A stretch of 64,000 nt of DNA, from NCBI RefSeq assembly GCF_000313135.1, contig NW_004457638.1:120864-184863 (forward strand). The letters are read 5' to 3'. The translations under genes and the position numbers were made by a program. This document shows, in pieces, positions 54,320 to 64,000 of this stretch. Below the pieces are notes generated by a model. It did not search any database. It was not told the origin of the DNA and saw only the letters and a program-made list of their open reading frames with translations. Source of the DNA: Acanthamoeba castellanii str. Neff (Eukaryota; Discosea; Longamoebia; Acanthamoebidae). Each line of letters begins with the position of its first letter. Position 1 is the stretch's first letter.

Positions 54320-55838
54320 TTACGCCACGGGCATCTGCTGGTGCTGGTCGGCCAGCGCTGGGAGGAGGTCGGGCCGGGGTTGGGCGGTGGCGGTGGCGGT
54401 GTGCGGGAGGAGGAAGGCCTTGAGTATGTCGGAGAGGGAGACAATGCCGAGGACTCGACCCTGGGAATCGGTGGCGATGAGGCGGTGGACCTTGGTCTTG
54501 TTGAAGCGCTGCAGCACCAGCTGGAGGGGGTCCTTCGGGTGGCACGAGTGGATGACTCTCTGCGTGCTGCGCCGAAGGAGGATGTCGCTGACGGGCCGGT
54601 CCAGGTCGGAGAAGGTTCGTCTCCGCGCAATGTCGACGATGTCCGAGTTAGCGTAGACGCCCAGTGCCACGCCCCGCTCGTCGACCACGGGCACCGCGCT
54701 AATGTTGTGGCGGGCCAACAGATCCAGGACACCGATGACGGGCGTCTCGGCGCCCACGGTGACCACTCCGGCAAAGGTGCCGATGCCCAGCTCCTCGATC
54801 GACATGGCAAGCAGGCCCACGGCGCCGGCCAGGTTCTTGACGAGGAAATTGTTGATCTTGCGGTGCGTGATGATGTGCAATATCGTGCGATCCACCGGGT
54901 CCATGATCGGGAGTCGATGGATGCGGTGCTGCAGCAGAGCCAACGCCGCACCGTGCAGGCTTTCCTCCGGTCGTACGGTAATCAAGGCATCGCTCATCGA
55001 GCCTCCCATGATTCCTGGATGGAGAAGGAAGAAGCACGCGCACAGCCGTTCAGGGAGGGCAAACATGTCAGCTGAGCTCACAGCAAGCAATGAATGAATG
55101 AAAGAGAGAGAGAGAGAGAGAGAGGGAACAAGGGAAGGGCGGAAAAAGAAAGAGAATGCATGATGGTCGGTGTGGTGAGGGTGCGTGCGTACGGCGCCAG
55201 GTACGTATCTCGTGCTCTTCGAGGAGAGGCGCGAGGTCAGCGCCAGGAGAGGCAGCATGGAAATGGCGAAGAATGTTCCTGAAGTCTGACACGGTGATCA
55301 TGCCCACGTAGTCGCCGGCCTCCGAATCCCACAGAGGAGCCGATTTGACATCTACTCTCCGCGTAAGTGACCAAGTGGACGTGACGGATCGTATAAACAA
55401 GAGGATTGTGCGTGCGAGGGATGACACGGGCGTGAGGAAAAGCACCGTTGTCTATCAAGGCGACGAACGCGGCCTTCACTGGCAGGGCGGTATCCAGGAC
55501 TACGATCTTACCACTAACTGGGAGTGGTTCATGCAGAGGGAGCGAGCAACGACGTTGGGCAAAGAGAAAGAGACACAGGCATTAATGCGGGTATTGCTGG
55601 GGTGCGCTGGAGAGAGGGGGCACGTGCCTGGCATTATGTCGTAGCACTTGTGGGTCAGCAGAAACTGCGAGATGGTGTCGCGGTCGTGCTGCATCTGCTC
55701 TGGCGAGACCGCGCAAGACCCCCCCTTTGCGCCCATTGAAGAAGAAGAAGGAGGTTGTTGCACACAAGGGTCATCGACGCTGGTAGAGCCATCTGATTTG
55801 TCATCATCTTCCGCATCATCTTCCCCGAAATACCACAT
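54320..55838 (-). CDS. PRKAG: AMP-activated protein kinase gamma subunit (SNF4-like)
   Basis: About five exons. It is the energy-sensing regulatory subunit of AMPK/SNF1. After an acidic, Ser-rich N-terminus (MWYFGEDDAEDDDKSDG) comes FLLTHKCYDIMP, then four CBS repeats: VVLDTALPVKAAFVALI and KSAPLWDSEAGDYVGMITVS (CBS1, Asp of SDF present), HRIHRLPIMD (CBS2, His-Arg pair), NISAVPVVDERGVALGVYAN (CBS3) and KVHRLIATD-SQGRVLGIVSLSDIL (CBS4, His-Arg and Asp). These are the nucleotide-binding residues of sites 1, 3 and 4. The position of human Arg70 is Lys here (VKSAPLWD). Start ATG 55838 is the only Met in the first exon near the promoter shared with VPS37. Confidence 0.93.
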
Positions 55839-56005
55839 ATGCGTGGAAGGTGTGTGTGTGTGTGTGGGCAACGTGGCAGGAAGGCGGTAAGGATATGAGC
55901 AGGAAGCCAGCTGGCCTGTTGTTTTTTGTATTTTTTGTTTTTTTTGTATTTTTTGTCCGGTTTTCCCCCTCGGAACTGCCCAACAGTTTTTTCTTTTCTT
56001 TCAGA

Positions 56006-56958
56006 ATGCTTGGCCCTACACACATCCACATTTCCTCCCAGCCTCGCCCTGACGCGGTGGCCTTCCCGAGCGCGTTGCACTACGCGCCTGTCGTGGGGTA
56101 GAAGATGCCATTCATCCCTTTTTCCTGTGGCGCTTGCAATCATCCTGACCTGCTACCACTTCCCTTCTTCATGTGATGGTCTGCACGTGACCAGCGGGGG
56201 AGCACAGGCTGGGTACAGCGCCTACGGGTCCCTCCCTACACCACCACGTAGCTTCTCGGAAATCGACACCCTTTCGTACGCTTTCCGTACTTTCGTGCCC
56301 CCCTCACCAACAGATTGCCTAGGCCTAATTCGAGTCTCGATGTGGCAGGGTAGGTGAAGTCGACCGTATTCTTGCTGACGAGGACGCACTAGACCACTTC
56401 TTCGAGTCCCTTCAGGCGGTCAAAGCTCTCAGAGCGCACCGAAATCAGCTCCGCGATCACAACGAACAACTCGCCCGTGCGCCCTCCGCCCTGCCCCGGC
56501 TGTGTGGCCGGTTAGTCATTAATTATTAACCTACGTTTTGAAAACACACAACTAGACGACAACCTGAGCAGGGAGAAGGAGCTGCGGGAGCTTCTTGTAG
56601 ACGTTGCCCTGGTGCAGGACAAGCTGGCCAACAAGCGACACACCCTCGAGTCTCTCCTACGGAGGCAGGAGGAGATTGCACACAGCTATGGCAGCGGTCT
56701 CCCAGCCAAACTGAAGGAAGCTGCCGCCCAAGCTGAGGTGGCCCACCTGCACTCCCACATGAGAGTTTCTCTCTTCTCTCACCATGTGCTTTTCTTTTTG
56801 TAACACAGGCTGAATCAGAGATGATCTCCCAGGACTTTGTAGAGGGACGCTCCACAGCACAGGAATTTGTCAAGTCCTTTCTGGCCAAGCGACAACACTA
56901 CCACCTCCGTAGCAACAAGCATGAAGCCCTCCTTCACTCACTGCCCTCTCATCACTGA
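56006..56958 (+). CDS. VPS37: ESCRT-I subunit VPS37 (Mod(r) domain)
   Basis: About five exons. VPS37 is part of ESCRT-I, which sorts ubiquitinated cargo into multivesicular bodies. Proposed exons: MLGPTHIHISSQPRPDAVAF, then GGAQAGYSAYGSLPTPPRSF with SEIDTLS joined to VGEVDRILADEDALDHFFES, a coiled coil (AHRNQLRDHNEQLAR, NLSREKELRELLVDVALVQD), and the Mod(r) end ESEMISQDFVEGRSTAQEFV followed by KSFLAKRQHYHLR. The last two blocks match the helical Mod(r) domain well. The first exon is less certain: ATG 56006 sits two bases after a good acceptor (TTTCTTTCAG), so a 5' leader intron is likely. Divergent from AMPK gamma by 167 bp. Confidence 0.85.
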
Positions 56959-57117
56959 TGACCTCTTCCCCAACACCATGTACATACAGCTTACTCTCCA
57001 TGATTTCTCCAGGTCTTCCTTCCAACACAGGCTCAGTGTTTGTTGCCTTGTGCTTGTCTATTGCCTGTGCTTGACCCAGACACTGGGTGGGCCTCCCTGG
57101 GAGTGTGTAAAAACAAA

Positions 57118-57365
57118 ATTGGTGACCACTTTAGTACAACTTGGTGGCCACTTGGAGGACAACTTTGGGCCACTACAGGACATTTTCAGGGCATTCTTAG
57201 TACATCTTTGGGGCCATTTTCAACACATTTGTAGGAGCATTGGGGCCATTTTCAGGACATTGTCAAGACATATTTAGGGGCCAAAAAAGGTAGTTGTTCA
57301 GAACAGAATTATCTGCCCTTCAGGACTTCCTCTCAGGACCATTTTTGCCAGCCTTTCAGGACTCT
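57118..57365. repeat. Degenerate tandem repeat of a 25-33 bp unit
   Basis: Imperfect repeats around GGGGCCATTTTCAGGACATT (for example near 57168, 57209, 57242) continue past the VPS37 3' end and fade toward 57365. Not coding. Confidence 0.6.
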
Positions 57366-57458
57366 TGCACACCACGATAGGTCTGCAGCACTGTGAAGGG
57401 GCGGAGTTTGGCCTTAGAATTTGTTGCAACCAGAACCACACCACACACCACCAGAGAG

Positions 57459-57507
57459 CGGGCTTCAAGATGTGATAGGATCCAGCCATCTAGGTTGCCT
57501 CATTGGG
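57459..57507 (-). repeat. Inverted copy of dispersed repeat
   Basis: Reverse complement matches 59261-59310 with few mismatches, including CCTATCACATCTTGAAGCCCG. Confidence 0.75.
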
Positions 57508-58670
57508 CCGCAAGGAGCATCCCCTCAAGATCAACACACCAGCAGATGAGCGCAAAACTCGTAGAATGTGAGGGATGCAACAACAACGCGTAAAATTCGT
57601 GGAACTACTAAAACTCCAAAAACTCGTACCACGAAGTTGCCCACGAGCCCACATGGAAGCCAATGATAGAGTCAAGAAAGCTCACTTGCTTTGAGAGCTC
57701 CACGGACGGCAAAAATACCTGTCGCTATGCCAGGCAATGTCCTTCATGGGTAAGGACTGTGTGACAAGCTGTTGCTGTGTGGCCATGAGTAGTAAACCGA
57801 AGTAAACTGTTTCGAGTTCAACTCGTTTTAGTTGCCTCCCCTGAGCAACAGATGGTTAATGCCTGATTTCAGTAGAGGACTGTGAAGATCTGCAATGGGA
57901 GGGCGTCCTGCCACAATGCCATCAGAGATCTGGTTAATGTAATGTGTGGAAGGAACGATGCGCGTGGCAGTGTCGTCTGCACGTCGTACACCCACTGGGC
58001 TCAGCATGCTCTAACTTGAAGTTTGGGAAAGAAGAGTCTATTAAAGAGAGCTTTAGGGCTGGCGAAGGTGCCTGTCTCGATGGGAGCCAGTACTGTGTGA
58101 CAATCCGCTGTGTTCTCATCATCGCCACTCGAGTTTTACAACTAAAACGAGTGTTCTCCAGCACTTCCTCCAGTATCTTCACCAGGCGATACAGATGTCG
58201 CGGACCACCGCGGATCGATGTCCGCGACTCATCCCCCGGGGTGATAGTGCTGATGTGGTGGCGGTCGCTGTGCCAGAGGCAACACGCCTTTGTGGGTGAG
58301 ATGCAACAAGCTGTTGTTTGTCATTGGTGCACTACTTTCGCCACGTGTCGCGCCTACGCACGCACGCACCGCGCCTTTCCCCCAAGAGCGGGGGATTCAA
58401 CGAAAACTAGTTTTACTAGTTTTACTAATTACAAGGACGACCAAACGCGCGAGATCCACACTGGCTTGTCACACCATACTGACACTGCTTTCCCAGAGGC
58501 GCATCGCCTGGCAAAGCGATTGGCACCACTCCTACCCTGGGAGTTCTGAAGGGTGGTGAGTTTTCCTCCATCCATCAACGAATTGTGTTCGTTCTTTGAG
58601 TGAGCCACTAGTGTTACTCGCGTTACTCGTGATTCAATACTTCAGTTTTACTCGTTTCGGTTGCATACCC

Positions 58671-59090
58671 TGTTGCGATTATGGGCAATGACGTCAGCGT
58701 TAGCGCCATAGCAACCAAATCTCCTTGTGAGACAATGGAATTCATTTTTTTATTCTTTTATCATTTCTGCTTTCTTCTCCTCTCTCTTCAATAAACATCT
58801 CTTGCCGTCAAGTCTACTGTTCTCTGTTGACATACCCGCAGGCGATGGTCGGTCCGCTGACGATTCTCTGGTCGTGACATCGCTTGCGAGGTCTGAGCTC
58901 ACAAGGCAAGCAAGAAAACCAGTGCACTCTTGGTCGTGATGTTGGCGGCATGACGATTTTATCGAGGTGCTGGCTGTCAAACAGAGTAGAGTAGACTTGA
59001 TGGCAAGAGATGTTTATTGAATAGAGAGGAGAAGAAAGAATGAAGATTGCTATGGCGCTAACGCTGACGTCATTGCCCATAATCGCAACA
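58671..59090. mobile_element. Foldback (inverted-repeat) element
   Basis: Outer arms 58671-58714 and 59047-59090 are perfect 44-bp reverse complements; inner arms 58771-58827 and 58981-59037 match over about 57 bp with a few differences. The left arm has about 56 extra bases between the two blocks. The loop (58828-58980) is about 153 bp and includes a segment (58885-58936) related to the direct repeats downstream. Each arm contains TGACGTCA. No transposase is present. It resembles a non-autonomous foldback or MITE; no clear target-site duplication was seen. Confidence 0.7.
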
Positions 59091-59105
59091 CTGGCGGCCT
59101 CCGAC

Positions 59106-59210
59106 AGGGCTGAATCCTGTCACATTTTGAAGCTCATAACTTGCTGTGCATTTGCGCCAAACGCGAGGTCATTAGCTTACAAGGCAAGCGAGAAAACGAG
59201 TGCTCTTGGT
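59106..59210 (+). repeat. Direct repeat copy 1
   Basis: About 100 bp beginning GGCTGAATCCTGTCACATTT and including CAAGCGAGAAAACGAGT; diverged copy of 59281-59375. Confidence 0.65.
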
Positions 59211-59260
59211 TGGGAGTTGAAACAATGGCAAATTCACTCCCAAACGGCGAAGTCCTACCG

Positions 59261-59375
59261 CCCCAATGAGGCATCCTACAGGACTGAATCCTATCACATC
59301 TTGAAGCCCGTAACTTGTAGCGTATTTTGAACGAAACGGAAGCTCCAGAGCTTATGGAGCAAGCGAGAAAACGAG
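59261..59375 (+). repeat. Direct repeat copy 2
   Basis: Begins CCCCAATGAGGCATCCTACA and includes CTATCACATCTTGAAGCCCG and CAAGCGAGAAAACGAGT. Its first 50 bp are found inverted at 57459-57507. Confidence 0.65.
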
Positions 59376-59519
59376 TCATCTTTGTCATGTGGGGCTGACC
59401 GCAAAAATTCTAAGTCAAAACTCCGCCAGCGTTCAGCGAACCGCCACCTCAGCTGTCCACAATTTATTATTGAAATTATTGAAAATTTTAATTTATTTTT
59501 TGCAGTGAAAAACAATCAA

Positions 59520-62500
59520 TCAGGAAGGCGTTACGCCACTTGCCGCTGCGATGGTGATGGCGGAGGAGGTGGCCGGGGAGGAGTCAGAAGGGGAGGCGGT
59601 GGGGAGAGGGGAGGATGCGGCGGGAGGATGCAGGTAGGCGCGGTCGGGCGTGGGATACACGACTTCAGCGAGGAGGGCAGGGGGGTCGGGGTCCAGCGAG
59701 AATCGGTGGGCGAGGTCGTTGAGGTAACGGCGGCGGGTGGGGTAGGGGGGTTCGTAGCCCTGCGTGCTGTAGCGCACGTAGCGGTTGGCGTTCATGGCCG
59801 TCTGGCGGACGAGCTGGCCCACCAGCTCCTTGCGCACCACCATCCCATCGATGAGAGGCCCAAAGAGGCCCACCCCAGGCTTGCGGAACACCTGCACGCG
59901 GAACAGGCCATCCGGCAGCGGATAGACCACCACGTGTGCATCATTGAACTGCGACGTGATCGTCACCGGATGGTAGTCGCGCGCATGTTCGCTGTATACG
60001 ATGTGCACGATGTCGTTGCCCACGTGCCGCTTCTGCTCTTGGCAACGCACGCACGCACGCACGCACGCACGCCCAACCCAAACACACAACAGTTGCACCA
60101 TCTCTAATTAGAGGCCCGCGAGGTAAGGGTTTTGTAGGGGTGGGGTGGGGTGGGGTGGGGGTTGCCTTCAAGATCTGCTGCTCGTCGGTGTCCTCGGTGG
60201 GCATGGAGGTAATGTCGTGGAAGATGACCTCGAGCGCGTGGTTGGCATAGTAGGGCGTGTATTCACCTTGTTGTTGGGGAGGAACACCACCAGCCACCAG
60301 CCACCACCACACACCACACCCATCCGAGAGAAGAAGGGTAGATTAACCACCAGCAGTCAAATAAATATAAATATGAATAAGAAGAAGAAGGCGGGGCGCA
60401 CCTGTGGTTCGGTTGAGGCGATCGAGCCCGCCAGTGTAGCCCAGGTGGTTGGCCACGGGGACGGTCCACCCGAGGGCGTGGATGAATTCGGAGAACAGGG
60501 GCGAACGAGACGCCTTGTCGTTGCGGAGAATCGTGTTCTGGTCCTCCTGCCCCCGCTTGACGTAGATGACCCCGATCTTCTGCAGCTCCCGCCTGTGATG
60601 CACCACACGCAGGCACACACACACACACGGCACATACGGCGCATGAGACACACGACACATGACATACACGAGGCAAGAGAGGAGGGAGAAGGAAGGGACC
60701 CCGCCAACACATAGATCAGTTCACTCCGGCACGCGTGACGGCAAGAAGAGCCGCGGACTGCGAAAACGGCTCCCATGCGCATGGGAGCAGCGCGGACCCT
60801 CAAAGAAGGGCAGGGCAGGGCAGGGCAGGGCAGGGAGGACGCACTCGGCCGACTTGTCCAGTTGCGAAACGCTGCGGCGGAACTTGTCGGTGTTTTCCAG
60901 CAGAGTGAAACGTGCTCCGTCGACGTCCTCATCAACGACACCTGCAAGAAGGCAGCCACGCACGCACACATCGGACACATTCCTTCAGATCATCCAATCC
61001 ACCGTCCCACCGGTGTGCCGCCGCCGCCGCTGCCGGGGTGAGGCTACACACGACGCACACACGACACATTGTACACTGCACACTGCACACCGCACACGAC
61101 CATCGGCCGCCGCTGGTCGCTGCGGGAATGGCCATGATGGTGGTGGTGGCTGGTGGTACAACGGTGGGGTGGGGTGGGGTGGGGGCATGCCTGTGGGGAG
61201 GAGGTAGCCCAGGTGGCTGAGGAGGAGACGCGCGGATTGGAAGGACCCGGGGCCGACGGCGGCGGCGTGCTTGGGCCGGGAAGGCACAGAGGCAGCGGAG
61301 AGGGATGGCCGATCGGCGGGCGTGTGGATAGCTTCGCTGCTGATCTGGGCCTCGAGCTGGGCGGCCATGTCGTCGTAGATGCTCCCCAGCCCTTCCCTCG
61401 GCCCCGCCGGCTCGGACAGGGCCTTGCCGTCCTCTCGCTCACACTCGGCAAAGCTCTCCGACAGGCTGCCACCGTCCACCGTCCACCGCCCACCATCAGC
61501 ATCATGAGCGATCAGCCAACGATCCACGGTCACGGCCTTAAGGTTTGGCGTGGTGGCACCCTGGTGGCCATCCACCAGCAGCAGCCACCACCAGCAGCGG
61601 CCAAAGCTTGCGCCAGGAAGGGGAAGGGGTCGTACTATTGGAGGAGACCGTGGAGCTTGTCGGCGGCGGCGGCGGTACCCTCCGGAGCTGCTGCGGGAGA
61701 TACGGGGGCGGGGGTGGCGGCCCCAGTACTCTCTTGCGTTGCCCTGGGACCGTCGGTGGGAGGGGCGAGCGAGGGGCGGCGGAAGGCGGCGGTGGCGGCG
61801 GCAGGAGCATAGGCAGGCACGGCGTCCCAGGCGTACTTGCCCGTGGCATCCCGCACCATCACCCGCGCTACCCTCGCCGCACCCCAACTCTTCTCGCCTT
61901 CGCCTTCGCCTTCGCCCTCGCGCGGCTGTGTGTCGGTGGCGGGCCGCAAGAGGTGCGTGGCGGAGGGGGGCGGCTGCACGAGGGAGACGAGGGAGGACTG
62001 GTTGTAGAGGAAGAACAGCTGCTTGGCCAGGTCGGGGGCGGCGGCGCCCGGCGGCTGGTCGTCAGTCTCGGAGAGCTGCGACGTGAGGACGGCAATGCCG
62101 GAGCGAGGCGGAAAGTTGCCGGCGTGGTTGACCAGCTTGTACAGGGCAGCCTCCGTCGCATCTCGGATGGGCGCACTCCCGTGCGCGCCCGCCACGCCGG
62201 CCTCGAGGAGAGCGTGGATGTGCTGCATGAGGCCTGCGTCGCTCACCAGCACCTGCAGCACGTGGGCGCCCGCCGCCGCCATCACCCAATCCACCACGCA
62301 TTCCACCTCCCGCACAACGCTCCCCTCTGCCCACCACCACCAGCCACCACCAGCCACCACCATCGTCGCCATTATGGCCACCACCGCCGCCATCCATCCA
62401 TCCATCCATCCAATTAGGTGAGCGGCAGCGTCGTCGAGAAAACAATATTCATGAATCGAAAATGAAAGCAGTCGGGAATTCACGCACCGGCGGAAGGCTT

Positions 62501-63283
62501 GGCGCGGCCCTGCCCGATGGCAGCGATCTGGTCGAGGGCGTGCGAGGCCAGGCTTGTCACCACCAGAGACGTTACCGACTGCAACTCACCAAAGCAACCA
62601 CCGCGGGCATGCACACACACCGCCGTGCACACACGACACACACCACACGACACACGCACGCACGCACACGCACACACACGCACACACGACACACAATTAG
62701 ATGACGGGGAAGCGGCCGTGGCGGGAGGAGAGTACGACGGCACCACTACCTGGCCGAGGGCGGCGAGGCGATCCAGCACCAGGGAGAGGGACGACAGGGC
62801 ATCCACCACCGCCTGCACTCCGCCCCACCCAACGTCAGTATTGGAAAACAGCAACACAGCCATTATGTAATGGCCAGCCATTATCGAACTGGGCCACGCG
62901 CGGGAGCAGCAGCAGTGGGCAACCTGGAGGACAGGGTAGCTCGAGTCGGGGGAGGCAAGGGCGTGGAGGAGGTCCTCGAGCCACTGGAGGACTGCTGCCT
63001 GCCTGTGGCGTGGCGTGGCGTGGTTGGTCACACGTGGCCCAGCAGCCCCATTTTGGGGGATGAATGAAGCAGCAGCAGCAGCAGCAGCAGCACGTGCTCC
63101 CCACCCACACGACATGGCGATGCGCCATATGTGAAGGTGTGGCGATGCGCCGTGCGGGGGCGGTGGTGGTGTACACCAGGCTCCCGAGGTGAAGGGGAGG
63201 AGGGGGGGAGGAGGTCCGTACTCAGGCTGGGGTCGATGCAGCTCATCGAACAGCAGAACACAGAGGCCCCACACGCACATTGC
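59520..63283 (-). CDS. RALGAPA: Ral GTPase-activating protein alpha-like protein (Rap/Ran-GAP domain)
   Basis: Ten or more exons. The C-terminal Rap-GAP domain is clear: LQKIGVIYVKRGQEDQNTIL, FSEFIHALGWTVPVANHLGY, YYANHALEVIFHDITSMPTE, the Asn-thumb region HVGNDIVHIVYSEHARDYHP, SQFNDAHVVVYPLPDGLFRV, LFGPLIDGMVVRKELVGQLV and RQTAMNANRYVRY. Upstream exons give VMVRDATGKYAWD, ARLLLSHLGYL and LDKSAE, typical of RalGAP-alpha rather than tuberin or SIPA1. Still further upstream are helical exons (AVVDALSSLSLVLDRLAALG, AVLQWLEDLLHALASPDSSY, MCVWGLCVLLFDELHRPQPE). It inactivates Ral-type small GTPases with a beta partner. The N-terminus is not determined: the family is about 2,000 residues, so exons at 63.4-64 kb and beyond may belong to it. 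Confidence 0.85.
60043..60073. repeat. (GCAC)n tandem repeat in intron
   Basis: About seven GCAC units in a RalGAP-like intron; a (CATC)n array at 62388-62412 lies in another. Confidence 0.75.
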
Positions 63284-63423
63284 CTGCACGCACACGTGAC
63301 CCCCCCCCAACCCCAAGCGGAATGGCGGTGAGGAGGGCTGCGCGCGCGCTCTCTCTCTCTCTCTCTCTCTGGTGGCATAATACTAATAATAAATAAGAAC
63401 AAATAAGAACAAATAATAAATAA

Positions 63424-64000
63424 TTATTCGTCCTTGGGCTGCCTCCGGTCTCCCTCCGCCTTGGGCTCCTTTTCCCTCTTCTGCAAATTATTATTATTAT
63501 TATACTCATAATGAGGGGCAGCGCAGCACCTTGAGCTCGTCACTTTTCTCGCGGGCGAGAGCCCTACGCAGGATGTCCGCCACCTCCGATCGAGCCTGCT
63601 GAGACCGCCGGCAAAGTGAGAGGCGCACAGCCTCGTGCCGTATGGTGTATTGTGTGTGTCGTGTATGTGTCGTGTGTCGTGTGTCGTGCAGCAGCAGCGC
63701 ACCTGGGCCACCATGTAGGGAGCGGAGTTGCGGGTGACGATGTCGAGGCCGTCCAGATGGCTGCCCACGGAGACGAGGGAGCACACCAGGGAGAGCGCTC
63801 TCTGCGCGGAGGGACAGGGAAAGAAAAAGGAAGAAAAGGAAGAAAAGGAAAAGGCACCCGTCAGCAAGCGTGCGAAAGCGGACTCCTCGCGGAGGGACGA
63901 GGCTCTCAAGAGGGCCCGCCCGCCCCAGTCCTATCTGCCCAAGGACGGTCCAACCTACCTGCTTGATGTCCTCGTCAGGAGGCGGGGTGCACGCGGAAGC
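63424..64000 (-). CDS. Partial coding exons running off the window end
   Basis: Three exons read in a consistent frame: ending ...CTPPPDEDIKQ at the donor near 63959, RALSLVCSLVSVGSHLDGLD to PYMVAQ (about 63702-63800), and ARSEVADILRRALAREKSDE to LK (about 63523-63600). A further acceptor (TTTGCAG) leads to KREKEPKAEGDRRQPKDE and a stop at 63424. If that last exon is real, this is the C-terminus of a separate gene. If it is skipped, these are upstream exons of the RalGAP-like gene. Helical composition would suit the armadillo-like N-terminal region of RalGAP alpha. No domain recognised on its own. Confidence 0.55.

Noticed and set aside
55620..55660. Non-canonical GC-AG intron in AMPK gamma
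   Set aside because: Shifting the junction a few bases (donor GTGCCC, acceptor TTAG) gives a canonical intron and reads IMPGTGKIVVLD, matching the family.
57944..58549. 200-residue frame in the repeat-rich spacer as a transposon gene
   Set aside because: No transposase, integrase or RT motif; it crosses repeats and has no coding bias.
61635..62483. Single long minus frame as a complete gene
   Set aside because: Its middle part is a genuine RalGAP exon (about 61640-62290), but its ends are intron sequence with (CATC)n and GGTGG repeats.

Overview
The window looks like nuclear DNA of a free-living amoebozoan, most like Acanthamoeba. The coding DNA is very GC-rich, genes are densely packed, and nearly every gene is cut by many short (about 50-200 bp) GT-AG introns. 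The protein set is eukaryotic throughout: HIRA, eRF3, SEC61 alpha, CTU2, an APC/C activator, AMPK gamma and ESCRT-I VPS37. The species call is inference; no rRNA or mitochondrial marker is present. Coordinates given for genes span introns.

Layout. 0.5-8.7 kb: ankyrin-repeat protein (+), cyclin Y-like (-), MAPEG/MGST3-like (-), ERMARD/DUF4209-like (+). 8.8-11.7 kb: two paralogous GATA zinc-finger genes, head to head. 11.9-14.6 kb: CDP-diacylglycerol synthase followed 70 bp later by a CDP-alcohol phosphatidyltransferase. 15.1-16.0 kb: unknown protein (-). 17.2-23.2 kb: ribose-5-phosphate isomerase (+), CTU2 (-), SEC61 alpha (+). 23.5-33.1 kb: three type-I membrane proteins on the + strand (a lectin/filamin-repeat receptor and two proteins sharing a related membrane segment and NPxY tails), with MRT4 (-) between them. 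33.4-39.9 kb: mitochondrial EF-Ts (-), LSM1 (+), a small two-TM protein (+), a bZIP factor (+), a lipoate-ligase-like protein (+). 40.1-50.9 kb: DHHC palmitoyltransferase (-), HIRA (+), a complexin-like CaaX protein (+), a Cdh1/Cdc20 WD40 protein (+). 51.7-57.0 kb: eRF3 (-), AMPK gamma (-), VPS37 (+). 57.0-59.5 kb is the only long gene-free stretch and holds a repeat complex that includes a near-perfect 420 bp foldback. 59.5-64 kb: a RalGAP-alpha-like gene (-) and exons that run off the window end.

Genes are arranged in tight divergent and convergent pairs: start codons 132-282 bp apart at DHHC/HIRA, EF-Ts/LSM1, AMPK gamma/VPS37, CTU2/SEC61 and MGST3/ERMARD, and stop codons only 53 bp apart at RPIA/CTU2. 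Functional links suggested by the content are phospholipid head-group synthesis (CDS plus CDP-alcohol transferase), and membrane traffic or surface recognition (lectin receptor, NPxY proteins, complexin-like, VPS37, SEC61, DHHC). Many introns carry microsatellites and one recurring CACGA/CCAACGA satellite that appears in both orientations in unrelated genes. Two 21-N assembly gaps lie in introns of EF-Ts and HIRA.
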